Notes under the pieces: model-generated
Told to the model about the DNA's origin: nothing
Database searches by the model: none
The model's input: the letters and a program-made list of their open reading frames with translations, nothing else
Shown here: one piece after another, positions 12,501 to 25,250 of the stretch
Layout: each line of letters opens with the position of its first letter
Numbering within the stretch: the stretch's first letter is position 1
Assembly: GCF_000764305.2 (NCBI RefSeq)
Contig: NW_025933300.1
Coordinates: 124,001-188,000, forward strand
Source of the DNA: Hyalella azteca
Taxonomy: Eukaryota; Arthropoda; Malacostraca; Amphipoda; Hyalellidae
Direction: 5' to 3'
DNA: 64,000 bases
Position numbers and translations under genes: made by a program

Positions 12501-14131
12501 TGTTTCTCGGTGCTGTTCATGTTTGGTGGAGAATCGTTTTGCAATTTGATGATAGGCGGGTGGCGTTTAGTATTGTGCGGCAAATTTTCTTGGGAGTATT
12601 TGCTATTCATTTAGTTGTTGAAGGAGGTTTGGAAATGATGGCAAAGGCTCGGGGGGTTGGGAAATGCTGATGCCGAAAATCGAGTCTCCCCCAAGCCGAC
12701 TTTTTCTTTCTGAAGGCCGTAACTCGTAAGTAGATTCAGCATCGTAACGATCTTCGTTCTCTCCCTCGATGTTGCTTCTAGAATTTAATTTCAGAATCAA
12801 TTCCAGAATTGCAGTGAATGCTGATGGTACGTGGGGGTTTCGATACTGAATTAGTCTTAGCATTCATGCGTGATATAAACTTGTGTGGCAATTTCCCAGT
12901 CCCAACTGGCTACAGCTGGAAGACGTAAACCATTATCTGCCAGCAAAGTTCTCCGAAATGCTAGCTGCAATCGTTGAGAGAGAAATAAACTCAGGTCATA
13001 CTTGTTTTATTGGTGACGTGTCCTTGCTCCCGTAGAATGTTGAAAACAAGGCAAGTGATTACAGTAAAATCGTCAACAAAACAAATAATATGATGCGATA
13101 ATATCTAACGAGATTTAATACATGAAGGCTTTCCCCAGATGTGTGATGGCTTGGAAGCAGCATTGGAGCAGAGCAAATTGATGGTTAAAGCACGACCAAC
13201 GGTTTTCGTCCGCGCAACAAACGAGAGAGATCCAAAAGCCCAGGCAGCATCGGCTGCTGATCACCATCAAACAAAAGATAAACTTTCCGGCCAAGAGAAC
13301 TTTGCGAAAATTTTCGACATGAATACGCAAAGGTTGAATGACCTGAAACTCGCTGACATGGATAATGGCGAAATCCTCGATCAACCACGAACTACAAAAC
13401 CGTGTTCAACATCAGTGAAAGATGCTTGTGAAGCGGATGAGGAGAGCAAGACACTGATAGGCAAGTTCGATGAAGAATATCAACAGTCCATGCGTACATT
13501 GGAAGACGCCATCGTAGATATTTTCAGTATAATATCAGAGCAGGCCGGAGCAGAGTCTACCTCAGCCAACAATGCTATCACAAATACGGTCACGACTCCA
13601 AATGGGAATCATAATTGCAATCAAAATAAAAATAAGATGCTTGAAACGGGCGAGCTCGCATCAGTTGGATATGAGAAGAATTGCGGAGCAATTGAGGAAC
13701 ATAATTTCCAAACTAAAGAACAAAAAACAGGAAATAATGTTGATACTATGAAAGATAAACTGGATTGTGAACACCACATCACAGACACTATTGGATCACG
13801 CACGGTGTCGAGAGAACAAGAAACAACTCACAGAGATGCCAAGCGTGACGCGAGCACAACGGTAAAGCCCACGAGAGAAGCGTCCGGCTGTTCCCAAATC
13901 CACGGCCGTCCACTGACAAATCCAACAATGGTGTCTGAAAATTATCGGAACATTAGTACTACTGAGCATGGAGAATTATCTGAGATGTTGGATGGAAAGA
14001 AGTATGCAATGAGGCTTGAGAAAGACGGGGAGTTGTGGCTGCAGCAAGAAGGCGCGTATCACTGGCTGAGCCATCAACACGCCTCTACTCTTGCAGCTGC
14101 GCACCTCTTGGCGGTCGCGCTCCTAGCATGA
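6528..14131 (+). CDS. Uncharacterised large polar protein, 7 coding exons, 1593 aa
   Basis: I do not recognise the family. Exons that splice in phase are 6528-6560, 7137-7199, 7510-9449, 9949-10765, 11084-11167, 11297-12148 and 13139-14131. Every junction has an AG acceptor and GT donor, and the lengths sum to 4782 nt with no internal stop. The start ATG is the first after an in-frame TGA at 6516. The protein opens with a Gln/Trp-rich helix (LWQLQVQWQWLQQRQ). It then alternates long polar Asn/Gln/Ser/His-rich stretches with compact helical blocks at about residues 90-150, 343-442 (Trp/His/Leu-rich), 572-606, 952-1030 and 1235-1285; the last block is continuous across the exon 6/7 junction. 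It ends in a short hydrophobic Ala/Leu tail. No enzyme motif, zinc finger or signal peptide is evident. The helical blocks suggest a scaffold or coiled-coil protein, which is inference. The exon structure is well supported; the function is unknown. Confidence 0.8.
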
Positions 14132-14158
14132 ACCTTGGGGAACCTTCTGATGTCAGAT

Positions 14159-14164
14159 AATAAA
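14159..14164 (+). promoter_or_regulatory. Polyadenylation signal AATAAA
   Basis: A canonical AATAAA lies 28 bp after the stop codon of the 1593-aa gene, a plausible position for its 3' end. Confidence 0.5.
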
Positions 14165-14187
14165 TCTCAATGAAAATCCTGAGAAAA

Positions 14188-14342
14188 ACGTGGGGAGCAA
14201 CAAGTTGATTTTCGTGCCTGAAATGATTTGAATAAGGCACATATTAAAAGTCTTCACCGGAGAAATACGAGGGGAGCATCAAGTTTATTTTCGTACCTGA
14301 AATGATTCGAATAAGGCACACATTTAAAGTCTTCACTAAGAG
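14188..14342. repeat. Two-copy tandem duplication, unit about 79 bp
   Basis: Two diverged units share GGGGAGCA, TTTTCGTRCCTGAAATGATT and GAATAAGGCACA, then AAAGTCTTCAC. They lie just past the end of the 1593-aa gene. Confidence 0.7.
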
Positions 14343-14928
14343 ATTATACGAATGGTGGCTGGACAAAGGATATTTTTTGAAGTATGGCACATTAAGTTTA
14401 TGATTTAAGTTTTAAAAAGTTTTTTTTTCAACTGTTTAAAAGAGGTTAAAAATCTTTTTTCAAGTTTTGCCCCTAAAAGGTACAGTTTTAATAAAGCTTA
14501 AGTTATTGCTTTGCGGTACATACGGATATATAGGTTCTCTCAGCATGGAGGTTAACTTAGAAACGGAAAATGATTACATGGCGTCGAGAACTTTTGTCGT
14601 GATTTTACGTTATGTTAACCACGTTTTACATGTGTGTTATTTACACTTTTACTTGTGTGTTACTTTCGTTACGAATGAAGGAAATGAATGTTGCGCCTAA
14701 TCATTGCCCAAGAAGTGCGGAGTTATTAATCGTATGAGCTTCTGAATATTGCTTCAATTGAGTAGTTATTTCAATCAACAGGCGAAACATAAGCGCGAAC
14801 GACGTACAAAATGCAACTAGCAAGAACTCTATTTTGGTAAGTAAAATAGAAGACGATATACATGCTAGAAATAATGAGAAGATCGCCAAGGAAGAAAATT
14901 TTTGAAGCGAGTGATTTTCCAGTCGTGG

Positions 14929-14962
14929 TTTGCTAAGCTGGAGTGTCCATAACAGGAACCTG
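14929..14962. repeat. 34-bp fragment matching the last exon of the Myt1 gene
   Basis: This stretch is about 31/34 identical to 16672-16705, inside the Myt1 terminal coding exon, in the same orientation. The core shared run is CCATAACAGGAACCTG. The similarity stops on both sides. Confidence 0.5.
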
Positions 14963-16462
14963 CAGCAATAATAATTATTTCTAGTTAGAATGCAGAGATC
15001 AATTGAAATCTACATTTTCAATATGACTGACAAGGTGCGACTTATGAAATCCGGTTGGGAATGAAATCCAAGCTTCATACAGCGCGAAATTTTCCGTCGC
15101 CAGTAAAGCCGTCACGAAATGTCACAAATATGATGAGTCATAATGAGCAAAGACCAGGATTCCTAAGAAATGATCGCCCTAGCCTAATTTTGAGAAATCA
15201 GAGTCCACAATCAAAGCCATTGTTTAATGCATTTATTAAAAAAAGTTCCAGAGCTTTCCGTAGTAGATGATCATCTAATAAATCAGAGTCGTTATTTTTT
15301 ACTGATCATCGTAATGGGACGTGAAAACCAGATAAAGCACGCACAACCTAAAGCTGCGAGATAAACACAAAAAAACAAACTTTTAAATACATTCAGATCT
15401 CAACGACCCTCCATTTCGTTTATGATGACATTGCTTAGGAATAATTCGTCATATAATTTGACAGTAAAAAGACTTTTCTCACACCAACATTGCTGGTGAC
15501 GAATTTCGTAATAAACGTTCAGAAAAGCCAAAATGAAGGTTTTTTTTCATGCCGTTTGTTGCAGGCCTTATTTGAGAGTAGGCTTGCATAAAAGAATAAT
15601 TAGTTAAATAATCAGGTGGCGAATGACAGCATTTAAATGAAGTCGAAATGCTAGCCACAATGAGGGCCAACAATCTGAACTCTAAATTAAAACGCAGAAC
15701 ATGAAGAAAAAGCTATGCTCATTGATACAAGGCAAGGATAATTGCAAGCTCGTCAACGAGACAGAAGTTGCACGTTGCGCCGATAACACTAGCTATGAAT
15801 ACGATACCTTCAGAGAACGTGGCATGAAATATTCTTGAAAGGCTGCCCACACGTTCCCAGTCCTTTACATTATCGAGCCAAATAAAGAATAACAAGACAT
15901 TTACAACGTAACAATCTTATTTTAAAAGCAGAGCCTACATCTCCTTGGCATGAGTACATTAATTAAATACTACAATGAAAAATATTGCAATATCAAAGTA
16001 CATTATAACGAGGAGATGCACTAGATCAACCCACATCTAAAACTAAACTAGGTTCGCCTTTACGTCGAGAGCGGATAAACGAACTGTTACGAGTAGGAAA
16101 CCTCAGTTCTTCTAGATATCAATGTTTGATGAACAATACGCGAAAAGCTGGTAGCACGGTAATAATCAGAAACACATTGGCTTCCCGAGCCATACACCAT
16201 TTTGTAATGACTGAAAGCAAACTCCTGAATTCAACACAGAGCCCAAGATGTCAGCTAATCTATTCTTGTAGCTATGATTAGTACCGGGCTAAATCTGTAA
16301 AAATAGATTTCAGCAACGTCATAAATCTTTAATAAAACACAATGATAAATACATAATTAGGACGGGGTTGCTTCCCAGAACGAAGCTGCATGCATCATCA
16401 AAGAGCCTGGACACAGAAGGCACATATGCAATGAAGCAATCGGGTAAACCATTTCAACTATT
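14963..16462. other. Intergenic region between convergent genes
   Basis: No gene is supported; the short frames here have no family resemblance. The 3' UTR of the minus-strand Myt1 gene should lie in its right part. An ATTAAA (minus strand, 16333-16328) about 130 bp beyond the Myt1 stop is a weak polyadenylation candidate. Confidence 0.4.
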
Positions 16463-19400
16463 TCATTCGGAATCGGAACAGTCCACTTGACTAAACAAGT
16501 CCATTAAGTTGCGAGAGGTGCAGCCATTAGTTGTGTTACTGCCAACTGAGTCTTCAGACAAGACCGAAGACCTTCGCGAGATTGGCTGCCCAAGAACAGG
16601 TGAAGTATTCAGCGAGGAATATCCACTTCTTTGCCGCAATCCAGAGGGCATAAATAGTCGACGAGGCAACGTTTGCGAAGTTGGAGTGCCCATAACAGGA
16701 ACCTGATGGGCCGAAGATAATCGTGTACATCTAGAGCTTTGAGGCGTGGCAGGCACAATGAATGAAATCTGAGGAGTTGGAGGCGCTAAACTTCTTCCCT
16801 GATAGAGGCAATTGGTATAATTGTCAGCAGCGCAGTTCAGACGAGGCGTTGCGCTTGTGGTTGCGAAGGGAGTTGGAGGATCATTCTTGCATTGTGATTG
16901 ATTGGGAGAACCTTGGAGGTCCGACAGTTTATGCTGGGGTTCAGTTTCCTGCACACGGGAATGTATAGGCGGCGGCGGAGATCGTTGTCGCGAAGAACAC
17001 GGGGTGCCGCAATCAATTTCTGAAGCAAGACGAGATCCACTTTGGTTTAGACTAGAATGATCGCTCACGGACATGTTCAAGTTTAGTGCAATAGGTAATG
17101 AAGGAAGGGGGCGACGTCCGAAACCAGCAACGCCGCTTGATGCCAGGTTTCGATCACTGCACATTACAACGGAAGTTAGAATGAAGTTAGTGCTATAGTA
17201 GAAGCTAGTTCTAGTTGAAGCTAGTGTTATACATACTAAAAAAACACAGATACATAGCATTTATGAATTTCTGTTTTGTCACAGGATGTAACCTTGAGTT
17301 GAAATTATTGCGAATAACTAAAATGCTCAGATGATAGGCAAGCAGCAAGCATTTTACTGCACGTGCCACCTGGAACTGAACTATGCTCAGGTAATTTGTC
17401 TCTGTGCAAACAATCTAAAAAATTACTAGTTTAGAAAACCAGAAAGACAAATAGGGTTACAGTTGATGTCCTGACCTGTAACTCAAAGGCCCTGAGCAAG
17501 TGAAGGTATCGTGGTGGGAGGGAGTGGAGCTCAGCTGTCGATCCACGGCGCGGAACGGCCGAATCAGATCAGCATTGGAACAGTGAGCAGAGAAGCTCCC
17601 GTCTCCTGAATACAAATATTTTTCGGTTGAAGTTAAAAGCTTAAGCGCAAATTAATCGTTGCATGCTATATTATAAAAAAGATAACTCTTATGCATTAGC
17701 TTGAAAGCTCGTACGAATAAACTGAGATGAGTGTCTTGTCTCAACTCTACTTCTCAGCTATACGAAGTATAGCTAGAGCAAAAAGAATCAAGGCAGAAAT
17801 CTAGTCAATGGAAAATAAGAAGTAAAAATGTTTACATTTATTGCAATGATATCGTAGTGAACTTTATAACGAAACCTTGCTTGAATGAAATTGAATCAAC
17901 GTTGTTATGGAAAAATAGTCAAATAAATCATTTAAATGAAATTCATCATAATTTATTGAGGAGAATTCTAAAAAAAATTTCGATACGTATTAAAGGGTGA
18001 CGCCAGTAAATTCAACAAAGAGAAATGAACTGACTAATGATTTACCAATATTCACTTATTGATTTCTATATTACTCCGCGTATGAACTGCAACAACCATC
18101 AGGCAAGTCTGGGAATTACTTGCAGCTTTTATCCAGAAGAGATTTAATTGAGTTACCTCAATGAATTCAGATACAAGTTATTTAAAAGGTCTAAGAGGAA
18201 AACATAATTGACATGTAATTGTTATTAGAGAACTGTCACGGAAAGTAGATTATTCGGTCCTCGCATAAACATAAAGATAAGAATGGAACTTGAGTGTATA
18301 AGCAAAAGGTGCTGGTAAACCATCTCAAGGAAACCTAATCTTTCCAAAAGCGGAAATTTACAGAATAGATGACGTTCCAAATAGATCCAAAAGAGAAAAT
18401 ATTGCATCATTTTCAGTATGAGCTTCTGGCAGTCATAGAAAATATATTTTAAGCGAGCAAAGTTTATTACGGGAAGGGGTAGAGGAGAAGCTGTCACGGG
18501 AGAGGTCGGCCTTATGGTTGGGAGGCGTAGCAGGTAGCGAAGGCTGAGCTGCGTCACGAGTGTCGCTGAGGAGCTTGTGGAAGAGACGAGCTCGCTCCTG
18601 CACACGCGTCGTCACGGGCGACACGACGTACACCAAACATGCCAGTACTGCACTCCACAGCGCCTGCAGTCTTCTCACCTGCAATAAAATTATGTTATTA
18701 CACGAGGAACATGCTTGAAATTCCGAGCGTGGATCAAATGATCCGTGATGATCACTCGCACACAAAGCAGTTATTTTTTTTTTTTGCATTGGCTTGTGAG
18801 GCACATAACATTCATCTGATGGTCAGTTGTTTTCTATGCAACAGTTAATTTGTATGCGATTTCCAGTTAATACTACAATGCGTCTAATACTAGCAGCAAA
18901 TGAAAAGAAATTGTTAATTTATTTGAGAGTTTTGTATATTCTATCGTAACTTCTTTGTCTATCACAAAAAGTCCATGGTTGATTATGGTAAATTCCCTAG
19001 TTTTTTCTTTACTTAATCCACTGCCTACATGCATTAAATTTGTATATATCAAGCGGCTCTTGGAACAATGAGTCATATAAAGAGATCCATAACCTAATGT
19101 AGGATTGGACATCAGACCCAATCGAAAATTACGGTATTACATTCTCCACTAGGAATCGAAGGCTGACTGGAATGTAACTGCGAAGTGCTAGTATTCTGCC
19201 AGTGTTCTCTCTCGCCATACTCGCCTCTTTGCCCAACATCTCTTACAAGTTATTCACTCTACAATACTCACTTAAATTGGCAATTATCAGTTCTGCGCTC
19301 TCGAGACAAGACACGTGAAGAAGGGCATCTTAATTCTGTCATATTCTGTCCTTGTCCAAATTAAGCCAAAAATATGAATAAACCTCAAAGTAATTTGAAT

Positions 19401-22400
19401 ATTGTTATACCTATATAAAGAAAAATTTTATTATAGTATTATACTGACAAAGAGAAGCAAATATCATATCCAAATACCTCCGCCCATAATGTCCAAAAAT
19501 AAGGCCCATTCCAAAATAATTATCAGAAGTTTTAGTGCAAATAGAAGTTCATGAACACACAAAATCGAAAAATGTACAAAACATGTTCTACATTTTCATT
19601 TAAAACTCGATTTGTGAATAATAACTAATGTTCTCTAGAATGTTGAATTTTTGTCTCCATCAGTTTATTCTAATGATATAGGACGAAACTGACGCCAGCC
19701 TTGATGATGCTGAGGCAGCGCTGCTGTCTGCTGAGGCGTCTGAGGCGCGGCAGTAGCAGCGCTTGGGCTGCGGTTAGGCGCTTCTTAGGTTCAGGCTCCA
19801 ACAGACCCAGCAACAACTCCTGTAGGCTCGGTGACAGCTCTGAAATAACAGATGATTGTAATAACTCTAATAACAGAACGTCAACGTAACGTTCGAAAAT
19901 TCAAATATAGGACATGACGTTCAGAAAATAAAGACATAGAAGATGAATTAGTTCACCAAGACTCCAATTTATGCGGTAACATTGGAAAATTTGCACCTCT
20001 GATCACAAGAAAACGCCAAAGGAGACGTTTAAATTGTGGTTTCATTCACATGAAAGGGCAATGGAAGTTCACAAATTAAATTGTTCTGATAGGAATAAAG
20101 TGAATTATGAATAGGCACTGCAACTTTGGAAATGTGCTGAACGAAGCATTAATAATGCAAAAAAATATATATATAGTAGTTAGGTGGGCTAGTACATGAT
20201 AATTTTTTATATTTCTTTCATAATAATTATGACAGAATTTTTTATATATAATTTTCTCTCATAATTAATTTTATAATAATTTTAATTTCTCTCCTAATTT
20301 TTATCTGGGGCAGGCCAGAGAGAATTTTTTTTTATAATTTTCTCTCATAATCAATTTTATAATAATTTTTAATTTCGCTCCTAATTTTTATCCGGGACAG
20401 ACCAGAGAAGGAAGAAGGCAGGACGCCCTGCCTGAGGCTCTGCCACATGCTGCCCTGCGTGGGCAGGTCCAGGTCGAGGGCGAGCTCCAGTAGTGTGATG
20501 CCCAGCGAGAACATGTCTGCCGCGGGGCTGAACTGAGACATCAAACATTCAGGCGCCATGTACTTGGGGTCTCCTTCAATGGCTTCACTCATGTTATCCT
20601 GCCAGCATAGGACAACCATAATTGATATGAGTCATACTATCAATAATGCTTTGCAGATATATTTTAGCAACGATAAAATGAATAATAAGTTACTGTTACA
20701 TGAACCTAATCCTTGCAACAAGAATATCTTCACCAACCTAAAAGTAGAGGCCTATTTTTTCTACCTGATTTAGCTTTTACGAGAATAGAATATCAGGATC
20801 CAGACATAAGAATTTTTGAGAAAAACATTTATAGCTAACTGCCAGCATATAAATAATATAGGTAAATGTAATCATTTCAGGTACTAAATAAAAAGTAGAA
20901 GGTTCTCACCTTTGACATGTCAAACATCAAGCCAAAATCCCCCAACTTGCATGTACCGTCATGACTTAGGAAAATGTTTTCAGGTTTGATGTCCATGTGA
21001 ACCAGGGAGTGACGGTGAAGATGATCAATTGCCTGAAAAAAAACATCACAATTGTTACTTTAAAAAACTTTTACCAAAGATGTGCAAGATGTGAAAATTT
21101 GATCACAACAGTCAGCAAGAAATTGGTATTTTAGAAAGCATTCAAAATTATATAATTAAAATTCAAATAAATGTATAATTGAATAATCAAGCTTTGATTG
21201 AATTTATATAGTACATTATGCACAAATTTTCCCTCTGGCCCTTAATCAAGTGTCCCATACAATACCTCTAGTTTAAATCCTACTGCTCCTATTTGGATTG
21301 CAGGAATTACTTCTTAAAAACTATCACTGCTTGTACTCCGCACCTGCAGAAGATGCAGTGCATACTTCCAGACTTTGTCTTGAGGTAGGCAGCCAGGAGA
21401 CTCTTCAGACAAAGATGCCAAGGATTTCTGGCAGACTTCTGTGAGAATAAAGAGATGCTGATGCTCCTCCCAGGCCCGATGGAACTCCACGCAATTAGCA
21501 TGCTTGGGGAGCTTCTCATGCTTGGCAACCTCTGCCAGTCTACGTCTCCTGTAATGTAAAGCAAGCTTTAATGAACAGCAAATGAAAAATGAAATCGGAA
21601 GCAAAGTCAGATTCAAAGAATATTTAATTACTGAAAGATTTTTCACTTAGATTTTTTATGAATAGCAGTAAAAGTTATTTGAGGTAGACATCAAATATGT
21701 GGTGCAAGAAATTGTTATAAAATTAAAAGATTGTAGGTAATCTGAATTCATACGCATGAAAGTATGTTTTATAGTTCATTAGTTCCAAAAGTATGTTCTA
21801 TAGATGCAATTCAGGTTGGAGGATCTTCAACTGCTTCACAGATAGAGAATTTAAGCACCACATTCAATGAGGCTCTTGAGATGAGGCTCAGATAACATAA
21901 CTAGGAAGGATTAATCTCATACCTGTCTGAATCTCCCCGAAACTTCAAGATGGTTTTCTTGCAAGCATAAACTTTGCCACTTTCTTTGCAGCGAACTCTG
22001 TAGACTTCACCAAAGGAGCCTTTTCCAAGTTTATCTTCAATCTCATAGCATTGCTCGAAATAAGACTTGCTGTGCTGCGCATTATATATTGGACTTTCAG
22101 CAATAAAAGCTGTAAAGAACACAATTAAAAAAAATGAATGTTTGAAATCATATCAAAATCATAATGCAATAAATGATGGAGCATTCAAGTATTTTATTCA
22201 TAAATATGCATTATGCACAATAGTACAGGAAATATCTAAAGGTTCAGTAAGACAGTAAAGGAGTTGCAAGAGTAAGGCAGGTTTCATGTCAGTAGACTCC
22301 AGGAGTTCAGCAAATATAGCAGTTACATTCCCAATAAACTCAAATACAGTCGACATAAAAGATGCTTCATTATCAAGGCAATCAATTCTTTTTGGACTGA

Positions 22401-23776
22401 ATATGAAGCACTCAGTGGTTCCAAACAATCCGTTCTTAACTAAAAGATAAAATAGATTTGTATGTCCATGACAAACAAATGTAATTAATTAAAACCATGG
22501 AACTCAAGGATGGCAGAAGAACAAACACAGATCAGTTTAGGAAGCATTCTGCTATTACACACACAGCTGATGTGGGAACTCAAATTGTGAGACTAAATTT
22601 TGTGTTACTAAATTGTAATATCACAGAAATTACCAAAAAATGGAGAAGAGAGGAAGCCAATGGACTTGCAAAGCCATATTTTTGAATTTGATATTTTTGC
22701 TAGGGAAAGAGACCCATAAAAAGGAGGAAAAATGCTCACAAATAAAAACACTGAAAAGGAAATCATGAATAAAAAGCACTGCCATGATGTGGTTCTTCAA
22801 GCCTTACTGAGGAAATGCAACTCTTATAAAAAGTTGGTTTTTGATTGGCAAAATAAAATTCTAAATTTTATTGGGATGAATTAGGTATGTTAAATGAAAG
22901 GATTTGATGAATAACTTAAATTTACAAGCAATGTTGTGATGGGCACTAAAATACCAACTTATGCTCCTTGACCACATTTCTGGAATTAATAATTAAATTA
23001 AAATGGGAATAATACCTACAGAAAATGAATGATAATGAATGAAACCTTCAGAAATGATAAAAATCAAAAATTTATTCTTTCTATGACAACTGGAATATCA
23101 AATTAAGGTTTACATAAATTGAGAAATGATTAATATCAGTTAATACAATTCTACATGGATAGTGACTTGGTAAGTTATTCAATGGCTGAATAATACTCAC
23201 ATTTTTCTACATGAGGTCTGAATGACACAGGCACGGGAGCGCTGTGTGTTGGCTGTCGGTGCGTGAATATCCTAGTAACAGGGCAGCTCTTGGCGGGAGG
23301 TTTGGGAGGTGCTGAGTGACGAGGAGTTTTTCTCTCCTGGCAGTTAATGTAAAATTAATACAGTATATATATATATATATATATTATATATACTTGAAGA
23401 ATATTGATAAGAAGAATATTGAGTCTCCATTGATAATAATGCAATGCAAAAAACATAGTATGTATTCAAAAGACATGTACATACACTTTAACATTATGAG
23501 TCAATTTCTAACAAAAGGTAATGCAGTGCAGCGAGGTAATGAAATTTATCTAAGCATGTGAAAATTAAGTTATGGGAACATAGTATTCATTGCCTTGTTG
23601 AATAAAAGACACATCCTGAACTGAGGATAAAAATTCCCCCCAAAAAACATCAATAACTACCACTAATTGGGACTACTCACCTTCTTGGTGGAGAATGACT
23701 GTGAGTCCAATGTGAATGTTGGTGCAGGACGATATGGTTGCATTGTGGAATCTTCCAGTCTCTGTTGAACAGCCAT
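16463..23776 (-). CDS. Myt1: Myt1 kinase: membrane-associated Cdk1-inhibitory Thr/Tyr kinase
   Basis: This Wee1-family kinase phosphorylates the Cdk1 inhibitory Thr14/Tyr15 sites at ER/Golgi membranes and holds cells out of mitosis. Exons in transcript order are 23776-23681, 23336-23201, 22109-21923, 21548-21344, 21032-20910, 20598-20403, 19839-19694, 18678-18471, 17605-17476 and 17156-16463. All have GT-AG borders and compatible phases; they total 2121 nt, or 706 aa. Visible motifs are the glycine loop GKGSFGEV (106-113), catalytic Lys128, HMDIKPEN (Asp222, Asn227), GDFG (239-242) and the Wee1/Myt1-type EGDPKYMAPE (257-266). A hydrophobic segment LWSAVLACLVYVV (about 370-382) fits the Myt1 membrane tether. 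The C-terminus RNLMDLF (691-697) resembles the vertebrate Myt1 tail, which contacts cyclin B-Cdk1. It is longer than human PKMYT1 (about 500 aa), mainly through a Ser/Pro-rich tail with many SP/TP sites. Reading through the exon 8 donor gives an alternative stop at 18433 that would keep the membrane segment and lose the tail. Confidence 0.95.
20245..20410. repeat. Tandem duplication spanning the Myt1 exon 6 splice donor
   Basis: Two units of about 80 bp share TTTTCTCTCATAAT, TTTATAATAATTTT, CTCCTAATTTTTATC and CCAGAGA. The right unit contains the true exon 6 end and GT donor (20403/20402). The left unit carries the same exon-intron edge with GC in place of GT. The duplication lies inside intron 6. 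Confidence 0.75.
23364..23392. repeat. (AT)n microsatellite beside the Myt1 exon 2 acceptor
   Basis: An almost pure TA dinucleotide run begins 28 bp from the first base of Myt1 exon 2 (23336). It occupies the place where a polypyrimidine tract would normally be. Confidence 0.85.
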
Positions 23777-24619
23777 TTTGCAAATGGCAACTAACAATAC
23801 TTGCAAATGATAAGGTAAAGTTTAGAGCAAAGTGTGAGCATGACCTGGACTCTTTCTAAATTGTGATTTTAAGGATGAGCATTCAACAAAATAAATTACA
23901 ATCAAGGACATTAGATATTTGCATTAACAATGTAAAGATATTGGAAACAATGATAAATGCAGCATTTCCTCACAGAAAAACATAGCAGTGGTTTCAATTC
24001 ATCGCATTGCATAGAAAATTTCTCAAACTCAAGAAAGCATAACATGGCCTTGGCAACTATTCATGCTACAAAAATTACTAAATAATAATCAATTATGCTC
24101 GCCCTATTCAGAGAGAAAAAATTTACGTTGAGAGCAGACTGAGAAAACGGTAAGAGTTACTGACTTACCGTATAGATCACAAAAGAATCCTGCTTGTCAA
24201 AAATGTAAGTAGATTGAATACAATGGGAAAATATCCAAAAATGTTGGGACTAATTTAAAATTGAGGTAGCATTACAGAAACTTCAGCTACCACTGGGCTG
24301 AGTCAAGAAGTCTGTGTTTGCCACACAAAAGTGATGACTCTACAAATTGATTAATGAATTGGAATGAAAACTCATTGTGATGTGGCCCTAATGTTCAATA
24401 CTAAAAATTAAGCTCATGAATTAAATTGTATCCATTAAAACCTGAATCTCTTTTAGTTCAGTCACAAACTCTGATTGAAAAGTTAAAGTTTTTTATATGA
24501 ATACATACCTACTGAAAATTAGAAACAGGGTCATACTTCAAAGTTTTACACTATGAACATAAAATAAAGCTGCTGTTACACAGCAATTTGATTGCAGCAA
24601 GTAATAAGAATTATTACAT
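23777..24619. other. Upstream flank of Myt1, no gene seen
   Basis: AT-rich sequence with no open frame of note. It should contain the Myt1 promoter and 5' UTR on the minus strand. No clear TATA box or initiator pair could be chosen. Confidence 0.4.
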
Positions 24620-25250
24620 TTGCTTTTAGTGACTGTACAATTGATAAGCTTGGAAAATGGCTGTAATCCATACTGAATTAAAGGCCATAAGAAGTCTAGG
24701 AATTATGCGATGGTTGGGTAATCCTGAATAAGTCCCAGTCTGATATTTGATTCTAGTTGAACATGTGCATCCAACATGGAATGATTAGTGCAGAAGCCAC
24801 TCTGGATTTTGTTTAGGAGTGATGCTTGCTCAAGGTAGCATTGTAGGTGATGACATACAATTTTGTCAAAAAATTTACATAGGCTATTTGTGAGGGCTAT
24901 GGGGCAGTGTGAGGATGGGGTTTTAGGTGGTTTGCTTGGTTCAGGAAAGGGGAGTACATGGAATGAGTGCCATTGGTGGGGTACTCGTTTTGCCAACACG
25001 TACGGTAGTTGAAGAAAGATAGTAGGAGAGTTTGTTGTGTGGGGGTAGGTGGGTTTGGAATGACGCTGGAATGGTGTCAGGACCTGGAGCAGAAAGATGT
25101 GTCCTGTTTATTGCATGCTACAGTATAAATCATTTTGAGTGAAGTTGCTGTTGTGCCAAGCTATGATGTTGGGTTGTGATGGTATAGTCTCATTGAACAG
25201 GGGTTTTGTGGGGAGAAAGTGTGCTGTGGATGAGCCAGTGATTACCACAG
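24620..25250 (-). mobile_element. Degenerate Jockey/I-like LINE reverse transcriptase fragment
   Basis: Minus-strand frames contain, in order, a GPDTIP-like finger motif, a QWHSFHVLPFPEPSKPP stretch, PIALTNSLCKFFDKIV, a LLNKIQSGFCTNHSMLDA segment and a decayed FLDFLxxFNSVW. This is the RT fingers-palm order of Jockey/I-type non-LTR elements. Frameshifts and stops break the frame, and no endonuclease or YADD block was found. It is an inactive remnant unrelated in sequence to the LINEs at 37 and 60-63 kb. Confidence 0.75.
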
